From assembly GCA_900556095.1 (NCBI GenBank), contig USNU01000039.1, positions 1-9,024 on the forward strand: a stretch of DNA of 9,024 nt, written 5' to 3'. The notes under the pieces were generated by a model. The model did no database searches and had not been told where the DNA came from. It was given only the letters and a program-made list of their open reading frames with translations. The DNA comes from an uncultured Bacteroidales bacterium. GTDB lineage: Bacteria > Bacteroidota > Bacteroidia > Bacteroidales > Paludibacteraceae. Both the position numbers and the translations under genes were made by a program. Shown piece by piece: positions 1 to 7,265 of this stretch (positions are counted from its first letter, which is position 1; each line of letters starts with the position of its first letter).

Positions 1-2
1 AG

Positions 3-980
3 CTGGAATGGACCGACGACAATAGCGACAAGGGAGAGATGATGAAAAATTGCTTTGTCATTATCGTGCAGGACGGCATTATCAAGAATCTGATGATTGT
101 CTCCCACTACACTATCGGTGCCAATTTCGAAGCCCCGTCCGAAACGTTCAGTTTTGAGGGAATGTATGCGGGAATGGGCTATGGCGTGGTGATGCCGGAT
201 TATATCGGTTATGGTGTTACGGTGGATAGTATTCACCCCTATCTGCAAGCGGAAACTACGGCGCACAATGTCATTGATATGGCGCTTGCTATGCGTCCGT
301 TCATCGCCGAGAGGGAACTGAAAGTGCTGTCCGACTCGGTCATCCTGATGGGCTATTCGCAAGGCGGTGCCACCACGCTCCATGTGCAGCGTGTGTTGGA
401 GTCCTATCCGAAGTATGTGAGCGAGTTTAAGATAAAGAAAGTCTATGCGGGTGCCGGACCGTATGACATCGGTCGCACATACGATTATAGTGTCAAACTC
501 GATAAAACGGGGATCCCGTGTGCTGTGCCGCTGATTATCCAGGGGATGAGTCTCGGTATGGACAAACCGCTCGAGATGTCTTTCTTCTTCAAGGAACCGT
601 TGCTGAGCAACTATCCCGAGTGGATTAACTCGAAGAAATATACCGTCAACCAGATGTCGACGCTCATCGGGGTCAATCGCTTGAGCGAAATCCTTACTCC
701 CGACGGAACAGACCGTACCAATCGTGAGACGGCGCGTTTTTATGTCGAACTGACCAGCAATAGTATTCCCGAGAACTTTGTGCCGAAGGCTCCGCTCTAT
801 ATGTTCCATTCCGAAGACGATGAGACGGTGCCTTTCATCAATTCGCAGTTGATGCAGCGGCAATTTCGTGACAAAAAAGCCGATGTCGTGTACAATTTCG
901 GGCATTATGGCACCCATATGCGTGGGGCGGTCACGTTTATGAAAGCGGTGGCGGATGACCTCAAACAAACTAATCCTTAG
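3..980 (+). CDS. Lipase-like alpha/beta hydrolase, 5' partial
   Basis: The reading frame is open from the left edge (first full codon at base 3) to the TAG at 978-980, so the true start probably lies outside the window. The first ATG (39) would begin inside the beta strand that normally precedes the oxyanion region. Counting from that ATG, the motif HYTIGANFEAPSE (23-35) is followed by the nucleophile elbow G-Y-S-Q-G at 105-109 (Ser107). An acidic stretch HSEDDETVP (257-265) probably supplies Asp261, and HYGTHMRGA (289-297) probably supplies the catalytic His293. This order fits secretory-lipase/prolyl-oligopeptidase-like esterases common in Bacteroidales, which are usually exported; the signal peptide would be upstream and is not visible. 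Its substrate cannot be inferred. The downstream lipoprotein starts 5 bases after the stop, suggesting one transcript. The fold call is firm; the exact family and the 5' end are less sure. Confidence 0.8.
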   Translation: MEWTDDNSDKGEMMKNCFVIIVQDGIIKNLMIVSHYTIGANFEAPSETFSFEGMYAGMGYGVVMPDYIGYGVTVDSIHPYLQAETTAHNVIDMALAMRPFIAERELKVLSDSVILMGYSQGGATTLHVQRVLESYPKYVSEFKIKKVYAGAGPYDIGRTYDYSVKLDKTGIPCAVPLIIQGMSLGMDKPLEMSFFFKEPLLSNYPEWINSKKYTVNQMSTLIGVNRLSEILTPDGTDRTNRETARFYVELTSNSIPENFVPKAPLYMFHSEDDETVPFINSQLMQRQFRDKKADVVYNFGHYGTHMRGAVTFMKAVADDLKQTNP

Positions 981-985
981 GCAAA

Positions 986-1948
986 ATGAAACATTCTTAT
1001 ATTTTGATACTTTGTGCTGTAACTGTCGGACTGCTTTCGTGTGAGATGGATGTCAACGATAGTACGCTTGATTTTACGGTCTCTCGTGTCCGTTCCGAGC
1101 AGGCATGGGTGGAGATATTCCCGCAATCCAACGACTTTTATTATATCTACGATGCCGTTCCTGCTGCCGAGTACAACGCTTTCCGCAACGACCGCCGTTT
1201 CATTGAGCACCATTTCGATGAGCAGAAAGAGATCTGCGAGACGCTCAACTCCCTCTTGAAGGAATACGGCTATGCCGAGATACCGATAGAGCAGATGCTG
1301 TTCTACAATGGTGCCGTCGACGGGGCTTTGTCTAATCTTACGCCCGGTACCGACTATTATGCCATTGCCTATTGCCTCAACTCTCGCAAACGACCCATTC
1401 ATCGCTTGATCAAGCGTCCTTTCACTACTCCTGCCAAGCCTCGGTCGAGCATAACATTCGATGTACGGATGAAAGACAATCAAACGGTACAGGTCGTTCC
1501 GTCTAACAATGATTCTTATTTCTGGGAAACGGCATCCAAGAAGGCGGTCTTCGACTATTACCAAGTGGATATGAGCGATACCTCCTTCGATGCTGCCCTG
1601 ATGCTGCCTATATGGTTTTCCGGAGTGCTGTTCAATAATTACCAATGGGATTTCCAACTTATTACGTCCGGTACAACGACTATCAACCTGCCTTCCTTGG
1701 TGGATAATATCGCTGACGGCGACATCTTCTATCTCGGATGTGTGGGCTACACCACCGAGAAAACCACAGGTGAATCGCTCTATCAAATCACCTACCATAC
1801 ATCGCAGCCGTCTGTATTGGAGAAAATAGAGAATGTGTTCAATTCTCCCGATAGAAACGATGCTGTCGTACCCGTACTCAATCTCTTGCGACGCAATCCC
1901 AGACGACTCTCTGCCACCCCTCTCCACATTGTGCAACAAAATAGATAG
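986..1948 (+). CDS. Lipoprotein with two similar beta-sandwich-like modules, unknown function
   Basis: A 320-residue protein starting with a short SPII signal: charged MKH, a hydrophobic stretch, then lipobox LLSC with Cys19 as the acylation site. The residues after Cys19 are acidic (E20, D22, D25), which could favour surface export in Bacteroidota, but this is weak evidence. The body seems to hold two related modules. Each opens with a strand pattern ending in a P-x-x-N-D-x-Y/F-Y-like motif (about 30-53 and 158-180). Each closes with an FN3-like strand (LTPGTDYYAIAYC, about 118-130, versus IADGDIFYLGCVGY, about 242-255) and a Thr-Pro or Ser-Gln-Pro linker. The last 45 residues (about 276-320) are basic and unlike the rest. 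I do not recognise the family. Its position 5 bases behind the hydrolase suggests a shared envelope role. Confidence 0.8.
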   Translation: MKHSYILILCAVTVGLLSCEMDVNDSTLDFTVSRVRSEQAWVEIFPQSNDFYYIYDAVPAAEYNAFRNDRRFIEHHFDEQKEICETLNSLLKEYGYAEIPIEQMLFYNGAVDGALSNLTPGTDYYAIAYCLNSRKRPIHRLIKRPFTTPAKPRSSITFDVRMKDNQTVQVVPSNNDSYFWETASKKAVFDYYQVDMSDTSFDAALMLPIWFSGVLFNNYQWDFQLITSGTTTINLPSLVDNIADGDIFYLGCVGYTTEKTTGESLYQITYHTSQPSVLEKIENVFNSPDRNDAVVPVLNLLRRNPRRLSATPLHIVQQNR

Positions 1949-1970
1949 TCTCATACGTAAAAGTGTACGA

Positions 1971-3121
1971 TTATTTGTACGGATTGGCTTCTTGGCTCAG
2001 TTGGCTCAGTTGGTTGAGCAGTGCCAAATACACCTCTTTACTGATATGCCCTGCGGCGTAATCTTCGTTTAGGTCCGGCTTTTTGTTTGCTTCTTTTAGA
2101 ATGTTGTTTTGTATGGCTTTCGAGCGTTTGCTGAATTCGCTGTTGCATAGAAAGTTCAACATCGCATCATCGTTAGGATAGAGAGCATTGAGCGAATCTT
2201 GTAATGCCGCAAAACGACAATGTTTGTTAAATTGTAGGGTGGCGAATTCTCGGTAGGTCTCCCGTTCCACCACTTGGCGCAGCATTATTTCTTGCCTGTC
2301 GCAGATGGTGTTCACATCTGACAACATGGCTTGTTTCTTTTGCTCAAAGGCGGCTTCCTCTATGGCTTGTTGGTGCCTTGTATATGCCAGAGTGCACACT
2401 ATGGTGCATACTACTATCGTCATCGTACCGGCGAAATACACAAGTTCTTTCTGAAGTTTTTCATAGCGTGAAATCCCTTTGCGCAGTTCGGCAATGTTTT
2501 TGTAGTGCCGTTTGCGGCAGGCACAGGCAATTGGCTTGTACCCTCGCAGGTGCAGCAGGTCGATTAGGTTTGCTATACGGAGCAGGTCGTCTTGCAGGTC
2601 GTTGGGCGCAGGCGTGGCGGAATCGTCGGTATCGCTCAGCCCGAAATCTATCAGTTTTACGTTTTCCCCGTTGCGGGTGACAAGGATATTACCGGGTTTT
2701 AGGTCGTGGTGTACCAACTGTCGTGCGTGCAGATACTCCACTGCATCAAGCAATTGCATCAGTACACGCTGCCGTTTCTGCCTGTTGGGCTTGGGAGCCA
2801 ATGGTCGAACGTCTGTCCGTCCACTGACTCCATCACGATGCACCGACCTATGTCCGGTACCTCTTCCAATGAGTAGGTAGCCACTATATTTGGGTGCACC
2901 AACTGTATGCCGAGACGGAACTCCCGCTCTTGCAGCAGGCGGAAGTTGGTAAGTGGCTGCTGTTCTTTGGTCAGCCCTTTCAGTATAAACCAACGCCCGT
3001 ACCGCTTGCCGCGATAGAGCGCACTATGCTGGCGACGCTGCAATAGCATTATCTCTTGCCATAGTGCAGTAACATCTCCTGCAACGATAAAACCCGAATC
3101 TGAGTACTCTGTTTTTTCCAT
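1971..3121 (-). pseudogene. Membrane-anchored Hanks-type Ser/Thr kinase, broken by a -1 frameshift
   Basis: Two overlapping minus-strand frames together make one kinase. The first (3121 to 2759) has the N-lobe: FILK with Lys48, an Arg/Glu-rich helix with candidate Glu65/Glu67, HPNIV and a hinge-like IVMESVDGQTFDHWL. It then runs into unrelated residues and a stop. The second frame picks up at about 2795 with PKPNRQKRQRVL, then VHHDLKPGN (catalytic Asp about 140 of the joined protein) and IDFGLSD (Asp about 159). Restoring one base in the CCC run at 2795-2793 gives a 383-residue protein. A hydrophobic segment at about 227-247 is a likely single membrane span, followed by about 136 mostly helical, charged residues outside the kinase domain. 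After DFG there is no recognisable GTxxYxAPE segment, so the kinase may be inactive even in the joined form. It starts 3 bases after the HTH-like gene. The break may be a real mutation or a sequence error. Confidence 0.8.
1992..2018 (-). repeat. 9-base tandem repeat in the kinase 3' end
   Basis: TTGGCTCAG occurs twice back to back (1992-2000 and 2001-2009), followed by a degenerate third unit TTGGTTGAG (2010-2018). On the coding (minus) strand it encodes the tripeptide repeat LNQ-LSQ-LSQ just before the C-terminus. The unit is a multiple of three, so copy changes would keep the frame. Confidence 0.7.
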
Positions 3122-3124
3122 TTG

Positions 3125-3706
3125 CTATGATAGTACTTGGGCACTGACAAGTCCGGTCTTGCTGCCTGCCACGTATGATGTAGGTGTATTCTCTCCGCGC
3201 CGCAGATTGTCAAGATACATTGGCTGCCCTATGAGGAAACACGCGGTATCGAACCGGTCGCCCGCACGTAGTTTGCTGTTTTCGGCTGTCTCTACGTAGA
3301 AGTGTGCTCCGCCTTCATAGCGGAACACGCATCGCCTGTTCGGTAGCCAGGTTACCTCCACGCGGTCGCCCGGTATCAGTTGTCCGGTATGAATGCCTTC
3401 GCCTGCAAAACTGTCGCTTTCCACCTCGCTACGCTGATTGAGGGCGGCGAGATATGCCTCCCAATCGGCAAAGCCGAGAAACTGCGACAACAGGCACAGC
3501 GTACTGCGCCGGGTGGTATCTGCCCCGTCAATATAGCCCCACAGACGTTTCAACGTGGTGGGGGAGATGTTCTCATGTAGTCGCTCCCAAATAACACCTG
3601 CCAGAAACTCAAAATCATACGGAGTGCGTATCTGCCGCTTCACTTCGCGCTCTATATCCTGCCGCAATGACAGTATTTCGGGTGCTCTCTTATCCATACT
3701 CTGCAT
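3125..3706 (-). CDS. HTH-like regulatory protein paired with the Ser/Thr kinase
   Basis: A 193-residue protein with no signal peptide or membrane segment, so probably cytoplasmic. Residues about 12-82 are helical. They contain LSLRQDIEREVKRQIRTPYD and then a helix-turn-helix-like stretch with ISPTTLKRLWGY (47-58), RRSTLCLLSQFLGFADWEAY (66-85). This ISPTTLKRLWGY/LGF-DWEAY pattern recurs in Bacteroidota proteins next to kinases and other signalling genes; I infer DNA or protein binding from the helix pattern, not from a characterised homologue. The C-terminal half (about 105-165) looks beta-rich, beginning PGDRVEVTWLPNRRCVFRYE. Two starts are possible, Met1 at 3706 and Met4 at 3697. The first is preceded by an A-rich leader (ATAAAAACAAG) typical of the phylum. 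The kinase gene begins 3 bases after its TAG stop, implying translational coupling and a joint function. Confidence 0.8.
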   Translation of the reverse strand: MQSMDKRAPEILSLRQDIEREVKRQIRTPYDFEFLAGVIWERLHENISPTTLKRLWGYIDGADTTRRSTLCLLSQFLGFADWEAYLAALNQRSEVESDSFAGEGIHTGQLIPGDRVEVTWLPNRRCVFRYEGGAHFYVETAENSKLRAGDRFDTACFLIGQPMYLDNLRRGENTPTSYVAGSKTGLVSAQVLS

Positions 3707-3729
3707 AACTTGTTTTTATCAATTGCCCG

Positions 3730-3761
3730 CAAAGTTACAAATAATTTTCTTTCTGCACAAG
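3730..3761 (-). promoter_or_regulatory. Bacteroides-type promoter for the HTH/kinase operon
   Basis: Read on the minus strand, TAACTTTG (3737-3730) matches the -7 consensus TAnnTTTG exactly. CTTG (3761-3758) matches the -33 TTTG at three of four positions, with a 20-base spacer. Transcription would begin about 15-20 bases before the ATG at 3706. Assigned by pattern only. Confidence 0.6.
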
Positions 3762-3806
3762 TCCTTTTTGGTTCAAAGCAATCACGGGACAAACACTTGT
3801 TGTTGA

Positions 3807-3838
3807 TTTGCACATTTACTTTTTTTTTCGTAATTTTG
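3807..3838 (+). promoter_or_regulatory. Bacteroides-type promoter for the propeller-regulator operon
   Basis: TTTG at 3807-3810 and TAATTTTG at 3831-3838 match the Bacteroides -33 and -7 boxes exactly, with a 20-base spacer. The spacer holds a run of nine T (3820-3828). The start codon at 3859 follows after about 20 bases with an A-rich leader (GAATAAAAAT). Because the four downstream genes are packed without other promoters, this site probably drives them all. Confidence 0.7.
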
Positions 3839-3858
3839 CACTCGAATAAAAATATGCC

Positions 3859-6690
3859 ATGTGTGATACACGTTTTTCTAATCTTGTAGGTCGCTTGACG
3901 GTGTTGGCAATAGCATTGTTGTGTTCCCTGTCGGTATTTGCCGAGTGGGCGCCGTTGGTACGTACGTTTACCCCGGACGACTATGATGCGGGTACGCAAA
4001 ACTGGGCGTTGCTGCAGCAGAAAAACGGTTGGATTTATGCGGCGAACAACTATGGAATGTTGGAGTATGACGGCAGCCGCTGGAAACTATATGGTATCGG
4101 TAATAGTACGGTGGTGCGTGCCATAGCCGTAGATACGGCTGGAACTATCTATGCGGGTGGAACGGACGAGTTCGGGGTATTCCGCCCAAATGCGTACGGC
4201 ACGCAAGAGTACCATTCTCTCGTAGAGAATATACCGGTACGCTATCGGCATTTCGGAGAAGTGTGGAAGATCTTCTGGAGTGAAGAACGACTCTATGTCC
4301 AGACTCGCAACTATATATTCTTGTTTTCAGAAGAGAACCATGTCGAGGTAATTGATCCGGGCGACGTAATACGCACATCGCTGTTGGTAGGCAATGAGTT
4401 CTTTGTGGCAACAGCGCGCGATGTGTATGTACTGAGTGCCAATCGTTTGCACGCCTTGCGTGGGTCCGAAGCCTTGCGCGGCTCTGTAGTTTGCGCTCTG
4501 CTGCCATATTCGGATAACGGGGTACTGATAGCCACGGATTTTAAGGGTATCTATCTCTACGAGGGCGAGACAGTACAGCGATTCTATACGGCGGCGGATA
4601 AATATATCACTGACAACCAGTTATATACAATGGCGGCTAATGAACAGTATATGGCATTCGGAACGGTTCGGAACGGCGTTGTATTGACCAACTTGCAGGG
4701 ACAATCACCACATTATCTCACCCGCGAGAACGGATTGCAAAACAATACGGTCTTGAGTCTGCTTTTTGACAGACAGGATAATCTGTGGGTGGGGTTGGAC
4801 AAGGGAATCGATTGTGTCCAACTGATGTGGCCTATAGAGCGGCTGAATAATACCCAAATTGATTATGGTTCGGGCTACGCGGCTTGTGAATACGATGGGG
4901 CTCTGTATCTCGGTACCAATCAAGGACTATATTGCTTGCGCAACGGACGGATGACTCTCGTGGACGGCTCGTTGGGGCAGGTTTGGAGCATCTCGGAATG
5001 GAATGGTCAACTGCTTTGTTGCCACAACCGTGGTTTGTTTGAAGTTCGGGGGAATCGTTTTTTGCCTATAGAGACCACCGATGGAGTCTGGAGTGTGAAA
5101 CCAATACATAAGGAGAACGCCATTGTGGGAACGTATGTCGGTTTTGCTGTGTTGCAATATACTGCCAATGGGTGGAAACTCCGGCATCTGAGTGGTTTTG
5201 CGGAGACGGCTCTCTACTACGAGATAGATGCAAAAGGACATATCTGGACGCTTACATCGCGTGGGGTGGAGCGCATGCAGATAGTCGGGGAAGGCAGTGC
5301 TTTGCAATGCGACGTGATACTGCCGCATCCTGCAGCACGGCAAAACTACTCGCTCTCGCGCGTGGGCGACGAGGTATATGTGTTGGGCGATTCTTATTTG
5401 GGGATTGTGGGAGCGGATGGAGTGTTGCGAGAAACGGCATTCGCAGAGGCGCACCTGCCCTATGCTGCTCGTTATCCGCTTATCAGCAAGGATGGCAATG
5501 GAAATCTGTGGCTTTATTGCAATGATAAGTTGCTGGTACGTACTTACGATATTCTACAGGGGACGTATGCTGAACCGATGGAGATTATGTCTGTGGGGAA
5601 ATTTGTAATAGGAGGCTTTGCAAATATCGCATTCTTGTCTTCCGGCGATGCTGTGGTAGGTGGAATTAGCGGTTTTAGCAAAATCAATTTGTCGGCTATG
5701 CCTGCACGGCGGCAGACTGCATCAATAGACGACACGCTTTATATCCGATCAGTATGTATTACCAGCCCTACAACGGAGATAATATATGGAGAGTCCTATC
5801 CGCAGCGGACGGGAGGAGTGGTATTGCCGTCCAATGTATATTCGCTTCGTGTGGAATACAGCGGGAGCAATACTGCCACAGATGCTACCTTGTTTGAGAC
5901 TCGCCTATGGCCGGCAGAAAAAGAGTTTACGGCTCCGACTGCTGCTGCTTATCGAGATTTTACTGCTTTGAGGGCGGGTATGTACCGTTTGGATATACGT
6001 ATGCTGACACCGCATGGCGTGGTGGAGCGTGACTTGTCCATCTCTGTGGCACGCCCTTGGTATCTCACGACGTTTGCCATCATTCTCTATGCTTTAGCGG
6101 GAGCAGTGTTGGCGGCTTATATCGTTTGGCGTGTACGTCGCCGCATTCGTCTGAACCGTGAGCGGATAGAGGCAAAAGCCAATCAACAATTGCACGAACA
6201 GGAATTACAAATCTTGAAATTAGAGAACGAAAAGGCACAATTCGACCTGCGGCAGAAAAGTCAGGAGTTGAGCAATATGATACTCTCGGAAAACAACCGC
6301 AAAGAATGGACAGATGCCGTAGTGCGCGATGTGCACCGTGCGGTGGATTGGCTCAATGCAGGGCGTGTGGACGATGCCAAACTACGTATGCAAACGCTCT
6401 TGCAACGCCTGCAAAACAATACTGGAACATCGGTAGATTGGAAACGCTTCGAGGATAATTTCGACATCGTCAATGACCAATTCATCCGTCGTCTGAAAAC
6501 GAAGTATCCTTGGATGAATAAGCAGGAACGCCGATTGTGCGTATATATCAAGATGGGCTTGCAAACAAAGGAGATTGCTCCGTTGCTCAATATGACTACG
6601 CGAGGGGTGGAGATGATACGATACCGTTTGCGCCAGAAGATGGAATTGGATTCGGATATAAATTTGAAACAATACTTTAACGAAATGTAA
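3859..6690 (+). CDS. Transmembrane beta-propeller / Y_Y_Y / LuxR-type HTH regulator
   Basis: A 943-residue one-component sensor-regulator spanning the inner membrane. Residues 1-28 form a signal peptide ending SVFA. The periplasmic part has repeated propeller blades, for example DGSRWKLYGI (about 71-80) and a classic Reg_prop unit ENGLQNNTVLSLLFD followed by NLWVGLDKGID (290-318). A Y_Y_Y-like sandwich lies at about 628-735. A membrane helix (about 735-757, YLTTFAIILYALAGAVLAAY) is followed by RVRRRIR and a charged coiled coil (about 765-805). The C-terminal HTH (about 883-930) contains MNKQERRLCVYIKMGLQTKE and IAPLLNMTTRGVEMIRYRLR, the LuxR/GerE pattern. There is no histidine kinase or receiver domain, so an envelope signal would pass directly to the DNA-binding domain, as in SusR-like proteins. 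It heads an operon and may regulate it. The start at 3859 suits the signal peptide and the promoter spacing. The ligand is unknown. Confidence 0.92.
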   Translation: MCDTRFSNLVGRLTVLAIALLCSLSVFAEWAPLVRTFTPDDYDAGTQNWALLQQKNGWIYAANNYGMLEYDGSRWKLYGIGNSTVVRAIAVDTAGTIYAGGTDEFGVFRPNAYGTQEYHSLVENIPVRYRHFGEVWKIFWSEERLYVQTRNYIFLFSEENHVEVIDPGDVIRTSLLVGNEFFVATARDVYVLSANRLHALRGSEALRGSVVCALLPYSDNGVLIATDFKGIYLYEGETVQRFYTAADKYITDNQLYTMAANEQYMAFGTVRNGVVLTNLQGQSPHYLTRENGLQNNTVLSLLFDRQDNLWVGLDKGIDCVQLMWPIERLNNTQIDYGSGYAACEYDGALYLGTNQGLYCLRNGRMTLVDGSLGQVWSISEWNGQLLCCHNRGLFEVRGNRFLPIETTDGVWSVKPIHKENAIVGTYVGFAVLQYTANGWKLRHLSGFAETALYYEIDAKGHIWTLTSRGVERMQIVGEGSALQCDVILPHPAARQNYSLSRVGDEVYVLGDSYLGIVGADGVLRETAFAEAHLPYAARYPLISKDGNGNLWLYCNDKLLVRTYDILQGTYAEPMEIMSVGKFVIGGFANIAFLSSGDAVVGGISGFSKINLSAMPARRQTASIDDTLYIRSVCITSPTTEIIYGESYPQRTGGVVLPSNVYSLRVEYSGSNTATDATLFETRLWPAEKEFTAPTAAAYRDFTALRAGMYRLDIRMLTPHGVVERDLSISVARPWYLTTFAIILYALAGAVLAAYIVWRVRRRIRLNRERIEAKANQQLHEQELQILKLENEKAQFDLRQKSQELSNMILSENNRKEWTDAVVRDVHRAVDWLNAGRVDDAKLRMQTLLQRLQNNTGTSVDWKRFEDNFDIVNDQFIRRLKTKYPWMNKQERRLCVYIKMGLQTKEIAPLLNMTTRGVEMIRYRLRQKMELDSDINLKQYFNEM
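4657..4676 (+). repeat. 10-base perfect tandem repeat inside the regulator gene
   Basis: TTCGGAACGG is present twice back to back (4657-4666, 4667-4676), encoding part of a propeller blade (FGTVRNGV). The unit is not a multiple of three, so gain or loss of one copy would frameshift the regulator. The present two copies give a sensible blade, so this is the in-frame state. Confidence 0.75.
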
Positions 6691-6695
6691 CAGCA

Positions 6696-7265
6696 ATGAA
6701 AGTCGTTTATATACATGGTTTTGCGGGGTCAATTCATTCCAATACAGTGGGTGATTTGAATAAGTACTATCCGCAGTTTGAATGGTGTCCGATAGAGGTA
6801 AACCATAATGTAGAGGAATCAGTAGGTAGAATTAACCGATTCATAAAAGATAACTCCGATGTGAAATGCTTGATAGGCAGTTCGTTAGGCGGTTTCTATG
6901 TACTTTGTGCCGATTTCGCAGGGCGCAAGTTGGTGGTCAATCCCGTGCTTAACCCGATGTCCTCGCTCAAACAATTTGTAGGAACAAACAAGTATCGTGG
7001 GCGGCGCGAGAATGGTGATACCGAATTTAAGTTCACTATGCAGGACTTGTTCCGCTTCAAGAAGTTTACGCCCCATGATACGCTGATGACTATCTGTCAT
7101 TATACGCCCAACGACCAAGTGTTAGGCGATGTCAAACGGGATTATCAGAAATTTTTTGCGCATAGCGAGATGACCCCTGACCTGCAAAACCACTTTATGA
7201 ATGAGCACTATATCAAGCACAAGTTGGGAGAGGTGTTGTTACCATTGTTAAATGCTGAAGAATGA
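6696..7265 (+). CDS. YqiA-type small alpha/beta hydrolase (putative esterase)
   Basis: A 189-residue single-domain hydrolase with no signal peptide, so cytoplasmic. It begins VVYIHGFAGS (3-12), the oxyanion region typical of YqiA/UPF0227 proteins. The nucleophile elbow follows as IGSSLGGFY (60-68, Ser63), then VVNPVLNP (80-87), a feature of this family. TPNDQVLGD (137-145) likely provides Asp140. NHFMNEHYIKHKL (165-177) probably provides His166, in place of the usual GH pair near the C-terminus. Length matches the family. YqiA of E. coli is an esterase on simple acyl esters; the physiological substrate here is unknown. The start codon is 5 bases after the regulator's stop, and the gene's end overlaps the next gene by 14 bases, which points to translational coupling. 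In this operon it might remove an acyl group from a product or intermediate of the kinase/nucleotidyltransferase pair; that is inference. Confidence 0.85.
   Translation: MKVVYIHGFAGSIHSNTVGDLNKYYPQFEWCPIEVNHNVEESVGRINRFIKDNSDVKCLIGSSLGGFYVLCADFAGRKLVVNPVLNPMSSLKQFVGTNKYRGRRENGDTEFKFTMQDLFRFKKFTPHDTLMTICHYTPNDQVLGDVKRDYQKFFAHSEMTPDLQNHFMNEHYIKHKLGEVLLPLLNAEE

Noticed and set aside
977..1954. 325-codon open frame antisense to the lipoprotein gene
   Set aside because: It mirrors the lipoprotein gene almost exactly, has no recognisable domain or signal, and its product is rich in Arg/Ile/Val as expected from reversed codons. The lipoprotein on the plus strand has a proper lipobox and operon spacing.
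1949..1970. Possible bidirectional terminator between the converging lipoprotein and kinase genes
   Set aside because: Only very short complementary pieces (CGTA/TACG and GTAC/GTAC) are present, with no GC-rich stem and U-run; not enough to call a terminator.
2780..2800. Programmed -1 ribosomal frameshifting in the kinase gene
   Set aside because: The zero-frame codons tgg-ctc-cca-agc do not form an X-XXY-YYZ slippery heptamer, and no obvious stimulatory structure was seen.
2796..2993. First 66 codons of the minus-strand frame starting at 2993
   Set aside because: They read as Arg/Pro/Gly-rich sequence over the kinase N-lobe and are an out-of-frame shadow; kinase homology in this frame begins only at about 2795.
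3652..3999. 115-codon minus-strand frame across the divergent promoter region
   Set aside because: It would cover both promoters and the start of the regulator gene, and its product is basic and low in recognisable features.
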